Source: Gorsachius magnificus
Taxonomy: Eukaryota > Chordata > Aves > Pelecaniformes > Ardeidae
Length of the DNA stretch: 64,000 nucleotides
Reading direction: 5' to 3'
Assembly (NCBI GenBank): GCA_034008185.1
Contig: CM067082.1
Location: 5,378,984-5,442,983 of the forward strand
Below the pieces are notes generated by a model. That model was not told the origin of the DNA and made no database searches. It saw nothing but the letters and a program-made list of their open reading frames with translations. This document shows, one piece after another, positions 46,585-58,718 of this stretch; the stretch's first letter is position 1, and every line of letters starts with the position of its first letter. The position numbers and the translations under genes are program-made.

Positions 46585-49500
46585 AGTGAAAACAAAGCAT
46601 GAGACCAATGGATATTTGATCTCCTTGGAAAAATAGGATTTTGCCGTGTGATGAATTCTGGACGAACAATTATTACTGCTATTAGTACAGTAATGTCACA
46701 TTGTCAATTAGTATGTGGGTGTCATGTTGCCGCAGAGATTTCTGTTCCTGCCAACTATATTAAAGTGACCAAGGGAAAGAGAATTAAATTGGTTATTTGC
46801 AAGATCTAGTGGTCTTTGTTCCTTTACCCAAATCATCTTGGTATTTGTTTGAGGAGGTACATATTTTTGGTCTCAGCATTCACATTTTTCTATAAAATGT
46901 GTTTCTTGCTGTTCCTATTTCTGGGCACCGTTTTATGAGTTTGTATTTATAGCATTTCTATTGCATGTGTGTTTATGTACGTGTACAAAAAATTTACAGA
47001 GGCTGTATGCAGGTCAGTTTAGTTTATGTGATTAGTGTGTGATTCTGCAAAAACTACAAAATTTGGAGGAGAAAAAAAGCTTATGGACAATATTACAGAA
47101 TCCAGGATAAAGCAACTTGCTAATTCAGTCTTTGAAGACACAAGTGATATTTTCACCCTGCATCCACTTGCTGAATATTCCATAAATAGACTTTATTCAT
47201 ATCCCTCTAGGAGAGACGTGGCTGCAATTTATGGAAAACTCATCATGCTTCATGAAAAAGCTGAATGCTGCAGCTTTAACCAGAGCGCACTGCTTCATAA
47301 ATGTTGCAATGCTAAGAGCAGTGTAAAAGTATACTTTTTTTTTTTTTCTTTTTGGCAGGCGATATGATTTTATTGCTTGAAGCTGATTCTTACAGAGTTC
47401 AAAGAGAGAAAAAAATATTTCAATGAATTTTTGAAAGAATTTGATGCTGACTAGTAAAGAGATTTTCAAAATAATCTGACGGCCTGTTTGGCAAGGTGTG
47501 GTTTCAGTGGACCATATCCTTCCATTGGTTCTGCTCTGACCTGTATCCAGGGTCATGGTGCAATCAAGGTCTCCATTCTTGATTTGCCTGTAAGAACTGA
47601 AGTTCAGAGAGAAACTTATGCTGGGGCCCAGCTCTGGATAGCTGCAAATCCTGGAGCTTTCATACATTAATGGTGGTATAAAAAGTGATCAATGGAAAAG
47701 GACTTTGCTGTGTAGTCATACTTTTTTTCTGAAGATGAAAGCTGTTAGTCACAACGAATGATATTCTTTCCTTATACCAACAAGTGCGTACATACTGAGT
47801 AGAAATATTACCACAGTGAAACCAGTGCTTTTAGTGTCCCTGCAGTGTCCTTGGCAAAGTGCTTGATGGATTAGCAAGGGAGTGGTTCTATTACACAGAT
47901 TAGGGGCACCTCATTCTTCATAATTGATTATGGTCCATTGTTATTTACCATTCTATGCATACAAAATTAGAAGTTTTTATATAGTTTTATTAAAGCCATA
48001 TATTAAAAAGAAAAAAAGGGATTCACTGTAGTTTTAACTTGCTGGTGGGGCCCATGACCTACAGTTCTCAGTCCCTTCTGAGGCTTGGGTGGACACCAAG
48101 GATTCTGAGTTGTCTTTAAGGAGGCACCAACTCTTAGCTCAGATTTTGTGTGTTTAAGTGTAAACATCCCTACCTAAAGTAAATGTGAGAGTACAGATGG
48201 AATATAGAGAGTATAACCCAATAATGCTTTAAATGGTATATAGCCCACAACTGGTTTCCCTGATTTCTGCGACCTGACTCCCATCTCTGTTCCTTCCAAA
48301 GCTGAAAATAGCATATATACTTACTGCAAAGAAAGTGTGTTTGATTTTGACTTTTCGCTAAATGGAACAATCTAGAGTATCAGGAAGCTGTAAGAAAAGC
48401 CTGAAAAATATTGAAATGAATGAAAATTTCAAAGGAAGAACTTTTTTTTTTTTTTTTAGAAAGAATTTTGGTTTTAAAACAAATCCTTAAGGAAAAAAAT
48501 GTCTAACTAACTACTTTGCAAATGAGAAAATTCAAATGTGTTTGATTAAAACTTCTGTATTGCTTTCTTAAGCTTTGCATTGAATTCTACAAACATTTCA
48601 TAAAGATAGTTCGTAGCTCCTATAAGGTACAGCTACCATCTCTGTCAAAATCTGACATAAGCAGTGTTAAGAATGAAAAAAAAATATTCAAAACTCAACA
48701 GGAAGTTAGAAATAGAGCAAAGAAAGAAAAAGGTCCTTGTATTACTGAGACCTTGGGCAATGCTGGGACTTGATATTTTTGCTTAGCGTTGCCTTGTCTA
48801 TGTGATATTTCAAATATTGTTAAGCATGCTAGAGATTTGTGACAAAGGATGAATGGGAGAGCAATGCAGAAAATAGGGCAGAAATATGGAACTTCAGTTC
48901 TACACTGGCAACAAGATTGTTGAAGGGATTTCTACTTGGTTTATTTTAATATTTCTAAAATAGAATAGTTAGGATCCTAATCTGACCTTCTTTTCCTGAA
49001 AACCTTTAATAGACTCACCATAAAATAAAGATTTTTTTTTTTTTTCCTAATTATGACTCTGTGGGTGAACAAACTAATGTGATCCTCTCAGAACAAAAAT
49101 TTACAAATAAAGTCAGCAAATTAGCTTATAAATTCTTCTGCTGAATACATGAATTGCATAATAATTAGGAGTTATAATCGAGTCTTAAATAAAGTGAGTT
49201 TATCTAAATGATACACATACTTTAAATGCTGTTAATACGTTGTTTTTCAATAACCTGTTTCTTGAATTGTTGTCTCTAGGTCACCTGAAGTACCCTTCTT
49301 ACCTCTTTCTTTGCTGAATTTTATTATATACCCGAGTGATTTTCCAACTCAGAAATAGAAAAGGGCCGTAATGACATTACTGCTGTGGGGTTTGTTGCTG
49401 AAATTTTCTCAAAGCCCTTGAGCAAAGTGAAACTGAACCAAAATTGGTGGCATTCATCAGCCACAGCGAACAAACAGGATCGCTCTTCACATCAGAAAGA

Positions 49501-51569
49501 GTTTTGTTTCATTACAATCCATAATTAAGTACCGGCTCTTTCCTCATCTCCCTCTCCCCGACCTATTTGCTTGGCCAGTCATAATACTGACATTTATGCT
49601 GACCTGTGTTCCTTAAAATTATTTTGTATGTCTTTAATTCCATTTCCCATATTACCCTGAGGTGAAAATTTTTGCTGTTCTCTTCAATGACAAAGGCCAA
49701 TGAAACACCAGCTAGTCTTAGTATAGCCTTAATCTCAAAATTGAGTTCCAAAAGCTTCAACAAGAAGAAATATTGAATAGAAAAAAGGGAAAGTTGCATG
49801 AAAACCAATGGGCCCAAAACCAAGAAACCCTCCATTGGAGGGAAAGAAAAATCAATTGGATGTTTTCGTGTGTTATGATATCTGAAATCTGATGTGATGC
49901 AGAAAAAATCAGTAATGGTAATTCTGCTTTAAGAAGAGAGTTGATCTTGTAAATCATAGGGAGAAAGAAGGTCAGATCCCTGACAAAGTAGCAAATAAAA
50001 TAAAAATCAATCTGCTTGCATTTCATGTTAAGTTCAAAAAGTAAGCAGTAAAAGGTATGGAAGTGAAACAAATCAAACGTCTACATGTTTCTGAAAATCT
50101 CTGTAGTTAATTCTGATCATTTAGCAATTTCATTCAATATCCTTATTATAACAAAATAATCATATTTGATAAAATGAAGTGTGATGGAAATCCAGCAATG
50201 AGTTTTGGATTCCCAAGTGCTGGTATGCTTGTGGCCTGAAAGCTGCTTTGAAGTGGCAAAAAAAGTAAAGAAAGGAAAAAAAAGGTTATTTGCTTGCCCA
50301 GGTCAAAAGGAATCACAGCGCTCCTTGTGCCCTGCCCAGCGCAGCACTTACAGCACCTGCTTCTGGTTTTTCACTTTGGTGATTCAGAGCAAATTAAGGT
50401 TGGAAGCCCCAGATTTTGCCTTCTGAATACAATTTAATGCATGGTTCTCCTTTTGAGCTAAAATATGACCAACAGCAGATCCGTGAGAGCTTGCAAATTC
50501 AAAAGAGTTATGGTGCAGATTTATAAGAGATTTCTTTCAACTGAAGAGGAGCCCAATAGTTGCTTATTTCAACAGAAATGTAAAAATCTGCAGAAGCTGA
50601 TAGTGTTTGCCCAGCCATTTGATCACTAGGCAGGGGAATATTTGAGACCTCTTAGGCTTACAAGGCATTTTTTTAACTATTTACATCAATGTAAATAAAA
50701 TCGTACCATAAGAACAATTACCAGTTTCAAATTCTAAATTTTATTTTAAGATATTCAGAGTGAGACTTTGGCTTTCGGTTTTCTTTTGTGATGCACAGAA
50801 GCTTAAAAAGAGGTTTGTGCCTGTTAAGACATACATGCTTTTTTGACTGTAACCTTTCTTAGTGTCCTGCCTGCAGAATAACCCTGGGTAGCACATCTCA
50901 TCTGGTCAAGAGCTTAGTGATGCGCTTCAGGATGTGGGATCAGCGTAAGAAAAGCAACCTGGGAAGTCAGGTCTGGAAAACAAGCAGTGATCTGATTTTA
51001 CTTTGGAAATGTCAGCTTATTCTTAATTTTCAATGCTGTGGCATTTGCCTGTTGATGAGATTATGGAAAACTTGTTTTCATGTGTTGACATGTTTTCCCT
51101 TATGGGCCACTTTCAGTCGTGCATTGCTGCTTCATGAGTTAAAAAACATTAGTAAGAGAAGAATGTGGAAATTTATTAGGAGTCTGAAGGTGGTATGTAT
51201 TGGAATAATTAATTTTCTTTGCTGTTAATTGCAACAATCCATTTGAGTTTAACTGACTTTTTATTCCAATTTGGCGATGCATCTGTACATGATGGCTGGC
51301 ACAAGTGTTTTTGAAAATACAAATCAAATTGATTAACAAGCATTTAATCCCAGGGAGTCGTTTTTTTTTTTCTGAAGATCTTTTTTTTTCCACTAGTAAC
51401 AGCTATCAGTATTTTAACAACTGTTCTCTTTAAGTGAAATACTATGCATGGTTTTATTTATAGAGAATTTTTAAAAAATAATTTTGCAATGCCTTTTTTA
51501 CCAAATGAAAATACATACTGTTGCACATAAGAACAAAAAGTAAAAATATTCATTAGAGTATGAAATTGA
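46585..51569. other. Mostly unique block
   Basis: It contains an open frame of about 100 codons at 47035-47367, poly-T runs near 48440 and 49031, and no recognised repeats. A second exon-like stretch near 47540-47610 ends at CCTGTAAGA but has no clear acceptor. Confidence 0.5.
47035..47367 (+). other. Open frame of 110 codons, unrecognised
   Basis: One of the longest non-CR1 frames in the window. It starts at a GTG-type codon just after GTGATTAG. The middle (about codons 15-95) has balanced, polar composition with NITESRIKQLANSVFED, HPLAEYSINRLYSYP and RRDVAAIYGKLIMLHEKAE. The end runs into a poly-T tract and becomes phenylalanine-rich, so coding, if any, would stop near the GTATAC at 47339. 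There is no convincing acceptor or start context. It could be a pseudogene piece, a lineage-specific exon or chance. Confidence 0.2.
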
Positions 51570-52190
51570 GCACTTGCAGCCCAGAAAGCCAATGGGCATC
51601 CTGGGCTGCATCAAAAGCAGCGTGGCCAGCAGTTGAGGGAGGGGATTATCCTCCTCTACTCCACTCTGGTGAGACCCCCCTGGAGTCCTGCGTCCAGCTC
51701 TGGAGTCCCCAGCACAAGAAAGACGCATGGACCTGTAGGAGCAGGTCCAGAGGGGGACCATAGAAATGGGTCAGAGGGCTGGAACACCTCTGCTATAAGG
51801 AAAGGCTGAGAGATTGGGGTTCAGCCTGGAGAAGAGAAGGCTCCAGGGAGACCTTCTTATGGCCTTTCAGTATATAGAGGGAGCTTATAATAAAGATGGA
51901 GAGAGACTTTTTACCAAGGCCTGTAGTGACAGGACAAGGGGCAACAGTTTTAAACTGAAGAGGGTAGATTTAGATTGGACATAAGGAAGACATTTATTAG
52001 GATGAGGGTGGTAAGGAACTGGAACAAGTTGTCCCAAGAAACTGTGGATACTGCATCATTGGCAGTGTTCAAGGTCAGGTTGGACATGACTTTGAGCAAC
52101 CTGATCTAGTGGAAGGTGTCCCTGCCCATGGCATGGCAGTTGGACTAGATGATCTTCAAAGTCCCCTTCCAACCCAAACCATAATCGAAT
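51570..52190 (+). mobile_element. CR1 LINE fragment, decayed
   Basis: It starts in ORF2 at CAGCCCAGAAAGCCAATGGG and passes through GGCCAGCAG, CTGGAGTCC and GAGCACCTCTGCTATAAGGA. It ends with TTGGACTAGATGATCTTC and CCTTCCAACCCAAACCAT. The tail is eroded. Several indels and stops break the frame, including a TGA/TAG-rich start and a lost codon phase after CAGCAGTTGAG. It is the same broad lineage as the 52855 and 58470 copies but older-looking. Confidence 0.92.
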
Positions 52191-52854
52191 TAACATGATT
52201 CATTGTGAAATTTGAAAAGAGAAATTGGTAGGTTCTCATCACAACCATATGACCCAAAATTATTTAAATATATGATATTTTACATTTTTTGCTATTGTTT
52301 ACTCCATTTTTTATGCATATTGTTCTTAGCATGTATTCGAAGATTAACATAAGTTTATTTTGATTTTCTAACCAGTTTTATTTTTCACTACTTTTGGTTA
52401 TACATTCCAATTTAGTATCATTGAGCCTTGTTTTAGAAGAGGAGATTAACTGAATTTTTCTCTGCTCACTATGTACTTTATATTTAACTTTCTACTAATT
52501 CTGGCTCAATGAGTGGGCAACGGTATTTCTTGCAGTTCATTGTGTGGTACAGGAAAGTAAGAAATGTAAAACTAAACTCAGCAAAATAATTCTCAAGGAA
52601 AATGATTTTTTTAAACAATTACTAAAAACGAAGTGTAAAGCAATACATACACTGAGTCAAATTTCCCTGGCTTTTTTTTTTTGTTGTTGTTGTTGTTACA
52701 TCCCTCCCTCTCCATTTTTTTTTTCCTTTCTGTAGTTGCTGTCCTACCTAAGTTGCTGTCCTACCTAAGAAAGCAAACCAGTAAGGCCATTTTCTCTCTG
52801 AATAAATCCCCAGATAGACCCAATGTAGGTGTAATTTACTGGGTTTCACCCACA
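52191..52854. other. Unique spacer between two CR1 copies
   Basis: A+T-rich. It has a T-run followed by (TTG)n at 52681-52697 and a 17-bp tandem duplication (GTTGCTGTCCTACCTAA) at 52735-52768. No gene. Confidence 0.6.
52735..52768. repeat. 17-bp perfect tandem duplication
   Basis: GTTGCTGTCCTACCTAA occurs twice head to tail without mismatch, downstream of a (TTG)n and T-rich tract. Probably a replication-slippage product. Confidence 0.9.
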
Positions 52855-53435
52855 TAACAAGAGAAGTGTGGCCAGCAGGTCGAGGGATGTGATTCTGCCC
52901 CTCTACTCCTTTCTGGCAAGACCCCACCTGGAGTACTGCATCCAGCTCTGGGAAGACAGGATTTGTTGGAGCGGGTCCAGAGGAGGGACACAAAAATGAT
53001 CCAAGGGCTGGAGCACCTCTCCTATGAGGACAGGCTGAGAGAGTTGGGGTTGTCCAGCCTGGAGAAGAGGAGGCTGTGGGGAGACCTTATTGTGGCCTTT
53101 CAGTACTTAAAGGGGGCCTATAGGAAAGATGGGGAAAATCTTTTTAGTAGGGCCAGCTGTGACAGGACAAGGGGTAATGGTTTTAAACTAAAGGAGGGCA
53201 AATTTAGACTAGACGTAAGGAAGAAATTTGTTACGATGAGGATGGTGAAACACTGGCACAGGTTGCCCAGAGAAGTGGTAGGTGCCCCATCCCTGGAAAC
53301 TTTCAAGGCCAGGTTGGACGGGCCTCTGAGCAACCTGATCTGGTTAAAGATGTCCCTGCTCATTGCAGGGGGTGGTTGGATTAGATGACCTTTAAAGGTC
53401 CCTTCCAACCCAAACCATTCTGTGATTCTATGATT
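52855..53435 (+). mobile_element. CR1 LINE fragment
   Basis: It begins at AAGAGAAGTGTGGCCAGCAG and covers the ORF2 C terminus, 3' UTR and tail (TTCTGTGATTCTATGATT). Close to 52950 about 25 bp expected between CCAGCTCTGG and TTGTTGGAGCGGGTCCAG are missing or scrambled. Its signature GAGCAACCTGATCTGGTTAA...CTCATTGCAGG matches the antisense in the 13807 and 23268 copies. Confidence 0.95.
52963..53388 (+). pseudogene. CR1 ORF2 C-terminal remnant with extended frame
   Basis: A 141-codon frame, open throughout, reading [20 protein letters not shown], then [52 protein letters not shown] and LDGPLSNLI. Related copies have a TAG at the position where this one reads TGG (tryptophan in LIWLKMSLL), so the frame runs 10-15 residues into what is normally 3' UTR. 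That is a decayed stop rather than a new domain. The conserved glycine/tryptophan end is translated 3' UTR. No catalytic residues are present. Confidence 0.85.
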
Positions 53436-56400
53436 CAGCAATTTTCATGGTAAGAACTATTTAAGAATCGTGTAGCATCAGTCTAATATTATCCGAGAGT
53501 CTTTAGTTTGCACAGTGTCTTGATAGGTCTCCTAAATAAAATAAGGGTATCCAGACTTCGATTCCTTTTTGGGGTTCTGCATATCAAAAACTTTGCCAGT
53601 TCTGCTCCAAGAAATCAGAAGCACAGCAATAAAGTTCTTATCTGCCAGCTCCTCATTCTATGATTTGTCCTGCAAGACCAGCCCTTCTCTTCTTTTATTG
53701 GAAAAATTGCTTTTGCCCTTATATTTTGTGCAGGAAAATTGACCTTTAGGGAGTCTCCCACTGCTTTCCTAATTTATAAATCACTATTGACAGTGTAGTT
53801 CTTTCTACCCTGTTCATAAATGTGAAAGAGACAGCTACGTAGAGACAGATCCTGAAGGAGACCTGCAATAAAATCAGAATTAAACCAGAAGCAGTCTCAC
53901 ACTTGAGCTAATTCTTCTTTCTTAGGGATGCTCATTCAGGCGTCTTACGCTGGTGCACACTGAGCCACACTGTGACTTGTGTTGTCTTGGGCTTTTTTGT
54001 TGGCTGTATGCAGTCTGTAACTGCAGCAAAACTATCATAAAAGGTATTACTTTAAGCTGTTTATTTTCTGCTTCTGTCTGTACCAAATTCTTTCGTGACA
54101 TACTGGGAGAGCTTATCTTTTATGCACTATTGCTTGCTGTGTCCATAGTAAAAATAATTTCTGTGTCTACATTTTTGCCTATTCTTCCATTTATAGGAAG
54201 TGAGTTGACAGAATAGAAGTTGAAAGTGGAAATAAGCATAATATCAAGAATCCATTCATCCTGAAATAACTTAGAAACCCCACACGTCTGCCTGCTTGAG
54301 TATAGGGGATGTATGGGTGAAAAGGGCATGAAGTGGTACCACTGTACTGTACTTTGTACTGCCCGTGGGAGCAAAACAGCAGGTAACTATATCCAAACCT
54401 TAGCTTTTAGCTCACCCTCTCCTCCGTTGGCATTTTTTCTGCTTTAATTTTTGCCATCAGACTTGTCAAATTTGATATTTGATAAGTTTGTCAAATTAAG
54501 TTCAATCTAGTGGTTTAGTCCAAGGTTTAACTTTAGGAAATTGGGAACAACAAAATCATATTTGTTGTATGAATGATTCACTGGTGATAGGTTCCTTTTT
54601 TTTTTCAATTTAACATTCTTTTTTTTTTTTCCCTGTGATTTTTAAGTTAAATGAAAGGCAGCTGTTCCACAGTCAGAACCTGCTGATCTTAAACCAGCAG
54701 CCTACCAGATCTTGCTGTCAAATAAAATTGTTTGGAAACATCTTATTTTCATTCAGAACCTTAATGAGTGACCGTGAAAAAAAATGTGTATTGCAATCAA
54801 ATGAACTATTGTGCCAACTGCGGGCTGTATTCCTATCACAAACTTGTATGTGCAGTTCTCCGATAGAAACTGGGTTTGCCCAAATTTAGTATTTCATAAC
54901 TTAGTTTGTAACTTCAAAAACAGGTGGGCTGTTAGCAAAGATGCTGATTCTACAAGGAATTAAGCAATGCTCGAGAGGTGGTTGAGCATAGCTGGTTTTA
55001 TTATAGGGTCAGGAGATCCTAAAGCAGTCCTTTTACACAGCTCTAATATGAACTTATTTGTTCAGTATTGGTTAAAGAGATTTAGCTGGGCAGGAACGTG
55101 GAGTCCTTTCAGGGGCAGAGGAAGATAACTCCTCTCTGAATGAGAAAGAGGTTCAATTTGGAGACTTTCGTCCTGTGAAGGGGGACAGGCAGAGCGTCAC
55201 CTTGATGAAGCAGAGGCTGCTGCAAAAAGGAGGAGGAACTCAGCCAGCCCCTGTAGTTCAAATGGGAATGGGCTGAGTCTTCTCAGAAAGAAGAAATTCA
55301 GAGAGAAGAGCAATTGGAGAAGGCAGCAAGACTTGTTTCAACCTCTGTTTTTATTCTGTCTCATCTAGTTGTTCTGAGCAAACTCTATTTAAAGCAAATT
55401 TCTAGCTCATATTGTAGGAAAATGTAGTGTTGGTGGTAATTCCACCAGAAATTCTGAGGCTTGTGGCCTGTCTCACTTCACGTCTGCATTTGCAATTGTG
55501 TTCGTCCTTGCTTTCCCTGCTAGCTCTAACAACAAATTGGGCTATTATTACTACAACATATTCTTGCAAGTTTACAATTTACAATAGTAATATTTCATCC
55601 AAGACAAGGAATTTAGACTGAAGAGGCTTTCAGGAAAAAAAAGATTGTGCTCTCTATTATACCCTTGTGGGTCAGTGTTCAGTCCATTCCCATGTACAAA
55701 ACAACTCTTTAGAGAAGAATTCAAGTGAGATCTATCCTAGTTTAAGTAGCATGGGAAGTTTTTCTACAAAAGCATCCATCAATTGGTTTTTTGTTACTTT
55801 TTAACCTCTTTCAAAGGTGTCTTTGGTAGTGGCTGAAGTTGTCATTCTTTTTGGTCAAAATGTTTGGTATATAATATTGAATATTTTAAGAAGTTGTTAC
55901 ATGTTGCTGTTTGCAATAATGTGCAGCACAATATGTGAAGGACCACAGAGATGATTTTATTTTGGTGTCAAATATCCATCCTGTTCTGGTTTATTGTTAG
56001 TGATTCTGTACCCAGAAAAAGGTCTTAAAATACTGAAAACCTTTATAAAACTGGGAGTATTTTACACAGCATATGTGTAATCTGCGGGGCCAGTCAACAG
56101 TGTGGACAAACAGGATGGTTATCTCAGTAGAGTTTCTCTTCAGAATTGAAGGTTAAGAGCCACTGCGTACAGCTGCTTTGGAATTCGGTCTTGCCAGTGG
56201 TGTGTTTAACGGGTTCATATTCAACCAATTGTTTCCATCAGAGCGTTTCTCAGCTGTGAGATTGATCTCTTGAGTGGTGATTAATCCTATACACCTGTGT
56301 TTTACTCATATACCTTGCTCAGGAAGCTTGGCACAAAGTCTGGCCTTTCTCCAACAGACAGTGTAAAAAATGGGGGGATTCTTCAACATTAAAAAAAGTA

Positions 56401-58469
56401 TCATTTTCGTCTTTCCAAGTTTTAAATTGAGAGCACAGTGCCACTCCCAGATTCATTCTAATGTCAGTACCGGTTAGGGAGATGATAATACAACATATGT
56501 ACAAAGTTCTTTGGCAATGTCTGGCAATGTTTGGCAAAAATAGTTTGAAGTTTTTTTTACAAATCAGAATTTTCCAAAATATTGATGCTTTAGATTACTG
56601 GACTGTACTGGCTGGCTTCCCTATTCCTGAGTTTATGTACTAGAGTTTTGACAGCAGTGGCAGGTCCTCTGCTTTCAATTGCATCCTGACACTTTTTTCA
56701 GTACAGGAGAACAGATTTACCCACACTGCTACATAAGCCTCACATCTGAAAGTTCTTACTGAATGCACTAAGCTGTGCAGCTGCAGCACTGCAAGTAAAG
56801 AGGGAAAGCAAAAGCAAAAGAAAAAAGGAAGACGAGATTAAGAAAAGAAAAAAATAATCTACTTTTTTCACAGGTGTTTTATTGAAGTGAAGTCATAGTA
56901 ATATGATTTTCACTGTGTAATGGGAATTCCAAAAATTTCCATTAATGTTTGGGACCTCTGTGCAAACCTTGCCTGCAGGATTGCTGTTTATGAAACCTAA
57001 ACTGAGATCTCTGCGCATCTGAATTCCAAGAAGTTATCGCTATTAAGGGAAATTTTAGTTTTGAGAATTAGACTGGAAGATGCTTGGCTTGTTAGAAGAT
57101 GTGTGTGCTATTTTGTTTTAGAAACTTAAAATGTTGTTACCTGGAGTAAGCATCAGTAAAAGGAAAACTACTGGTCCTACGACGTCAAGGGATGGGGTGT
57201 GAGTGTAGGAGCTGGTTCACTCTCTTTGGGTTTGATGCATGCATTAGGCTGGTTTTAAGAGGCGTCAATTAAAGTGCTTGTCCTGGTTCCCAAAGCAAAT
57301 AAAAAAGGATTCCTGCTCATAAAATATAAAGAAATTATAAATATACTTTGTACTCATCCCTGTGAATGTTCCATTATGTTACGTGTTCATTTATTCTTTA
57401 TTATTTTACCATAAATTTGTCAGTGTTTGCAGTCCTAGGAAATGTATGCTCTTGCAAGGGGGAAAAAGGGAAAAAAATAGTTTTCAAATGTTGATTGCAA
57501 ATAGAAATGGATGAGATATACGTAAATAATGGAAATAGTTTTTATTCACTGGTTTCAGACCACCAGTATATTTTACTGAGGATTTTGTGAGCAATGGGAA
57601 TAGATAGTTTTGAAGTTGAACAATGTTGCCAGGGGCTCTGATGTAAGTAGAGAGATCTGGAGACACAAAGCAGGTGGTTCTTGTATACATTAATTCAGTC
57701 TTCCCTAAGCTACATGTCAGCTCCTTCGGTTCAGGGCTTTCTGACTAGATAAGATGGAAGAGGGTGGCTGTGAGTGCCCCTGGCTTTGAAGTAAATGTCA
57801 AATACAACCACAGTTGTAAAAACAGTAATTGCAGGAAAAAAATCGTATCCATTTATCAGTATGGGATGTAAAAGGGAAAGCAGGGAATCTGCATACATGT
57901 TGGCAAGTTTGCATAGCACAGAAAAAGGGATTATTGCAGAATAGATTATGTTCTTTGCATCCTAAGTTGTCAGAAAGGGACAAGATATAGAAATCATGTT
58001 TTCATTATGAAGCAGTCAAGTTCTTAACACTTCTAATAAACTCCAAATATCCAGTAAAGGCTCAGAGGAGTTGTATTGCAGTGTTCCAGCCATGCAGACC
58101 TGTTGCAAATTGTATCATATGCATGAAGGGTGAGATGACTTAGAGAAAACAATATTTACTTTCTTATTTAAAAAATGCTTTTTGTAAGACCTGGAAGAAG
58201 AGAGTATAATTTCAACCTGTTTTTTGAAGTATGAATTTGTAACAATATTTTTAATTACGATGAATTTCAAGTGACAGTCTTGAATGATGCTGGTGGATAC
58301 TTCCCCTGGTGAAATTATTTTTCTGGGGAAACACGTAGTTCTGCAAATTTTTCAGGTCACTTGGTAATCTCAGCTCCTGAAACAAGAGTATGCTTGTCTG
58401 CTCTACAGGTTTGGAAGTCATTATTTATCCTGGGTCAGCAGGCTTGTGTAGACAAAGCAAACGTTAAAG
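53436..58469. other. A+T-rich non-coding block
   Basis: No recognised repeats. One open stretch at about 55076-55275 has polar, protein-like composition but no clear start or splice sites. Purine-rich simple sequence occurs near 56800-56855. Confidence 0.5.
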
Positions 58470-58718
58470 ATAATTAGATATAAGGAAGAAATTCTTCACT
58501 ATGAGGGTGGTGAGGCACTGGAACAGGTTGCCCAGAGAAGCTGCGGATGCCCCATCTCTTGAAGTGTTCACGGCCAGGTTGGACGGGACTTTGAGCAACC
58601 TGGTCCAGTGGAAGGCATCCCAGCTCATGGCAGGGGGGGTTGGAATGAAATGATCTTGAAGGTCCCTTCCAGCCCAAACGATTCTACGATTCTGTGATTC
58701 TATGATGTTCTATTATGT
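58470..58718 (+). mobile_element. CR1 3' fragment
   Basis: It runs from ATAAGGAAGAAATTCTTCAC through GAGGCACTGGAACAGGTTGC and GTTGGACGGGACTTTGAGCA to the GGTCCCTTCCAGCCCAAACG block, then a tail of several ATTCTATG-type units with substitutions. Near-consensus, so relatively young. Only about 250 bp is present. Confidence 0.95.

Noticed and set aside
53118..53441. 107-codon frame on the minus strand
   Set aside because: Antisense of the CR1 3' region and ORF2 end.
55076..55275. Open stretch with a polar, protein-like translation
   Set aside because: No start codon in a good context, no splice sites at either end and a frame that ends in simple sequence. Likely chance.
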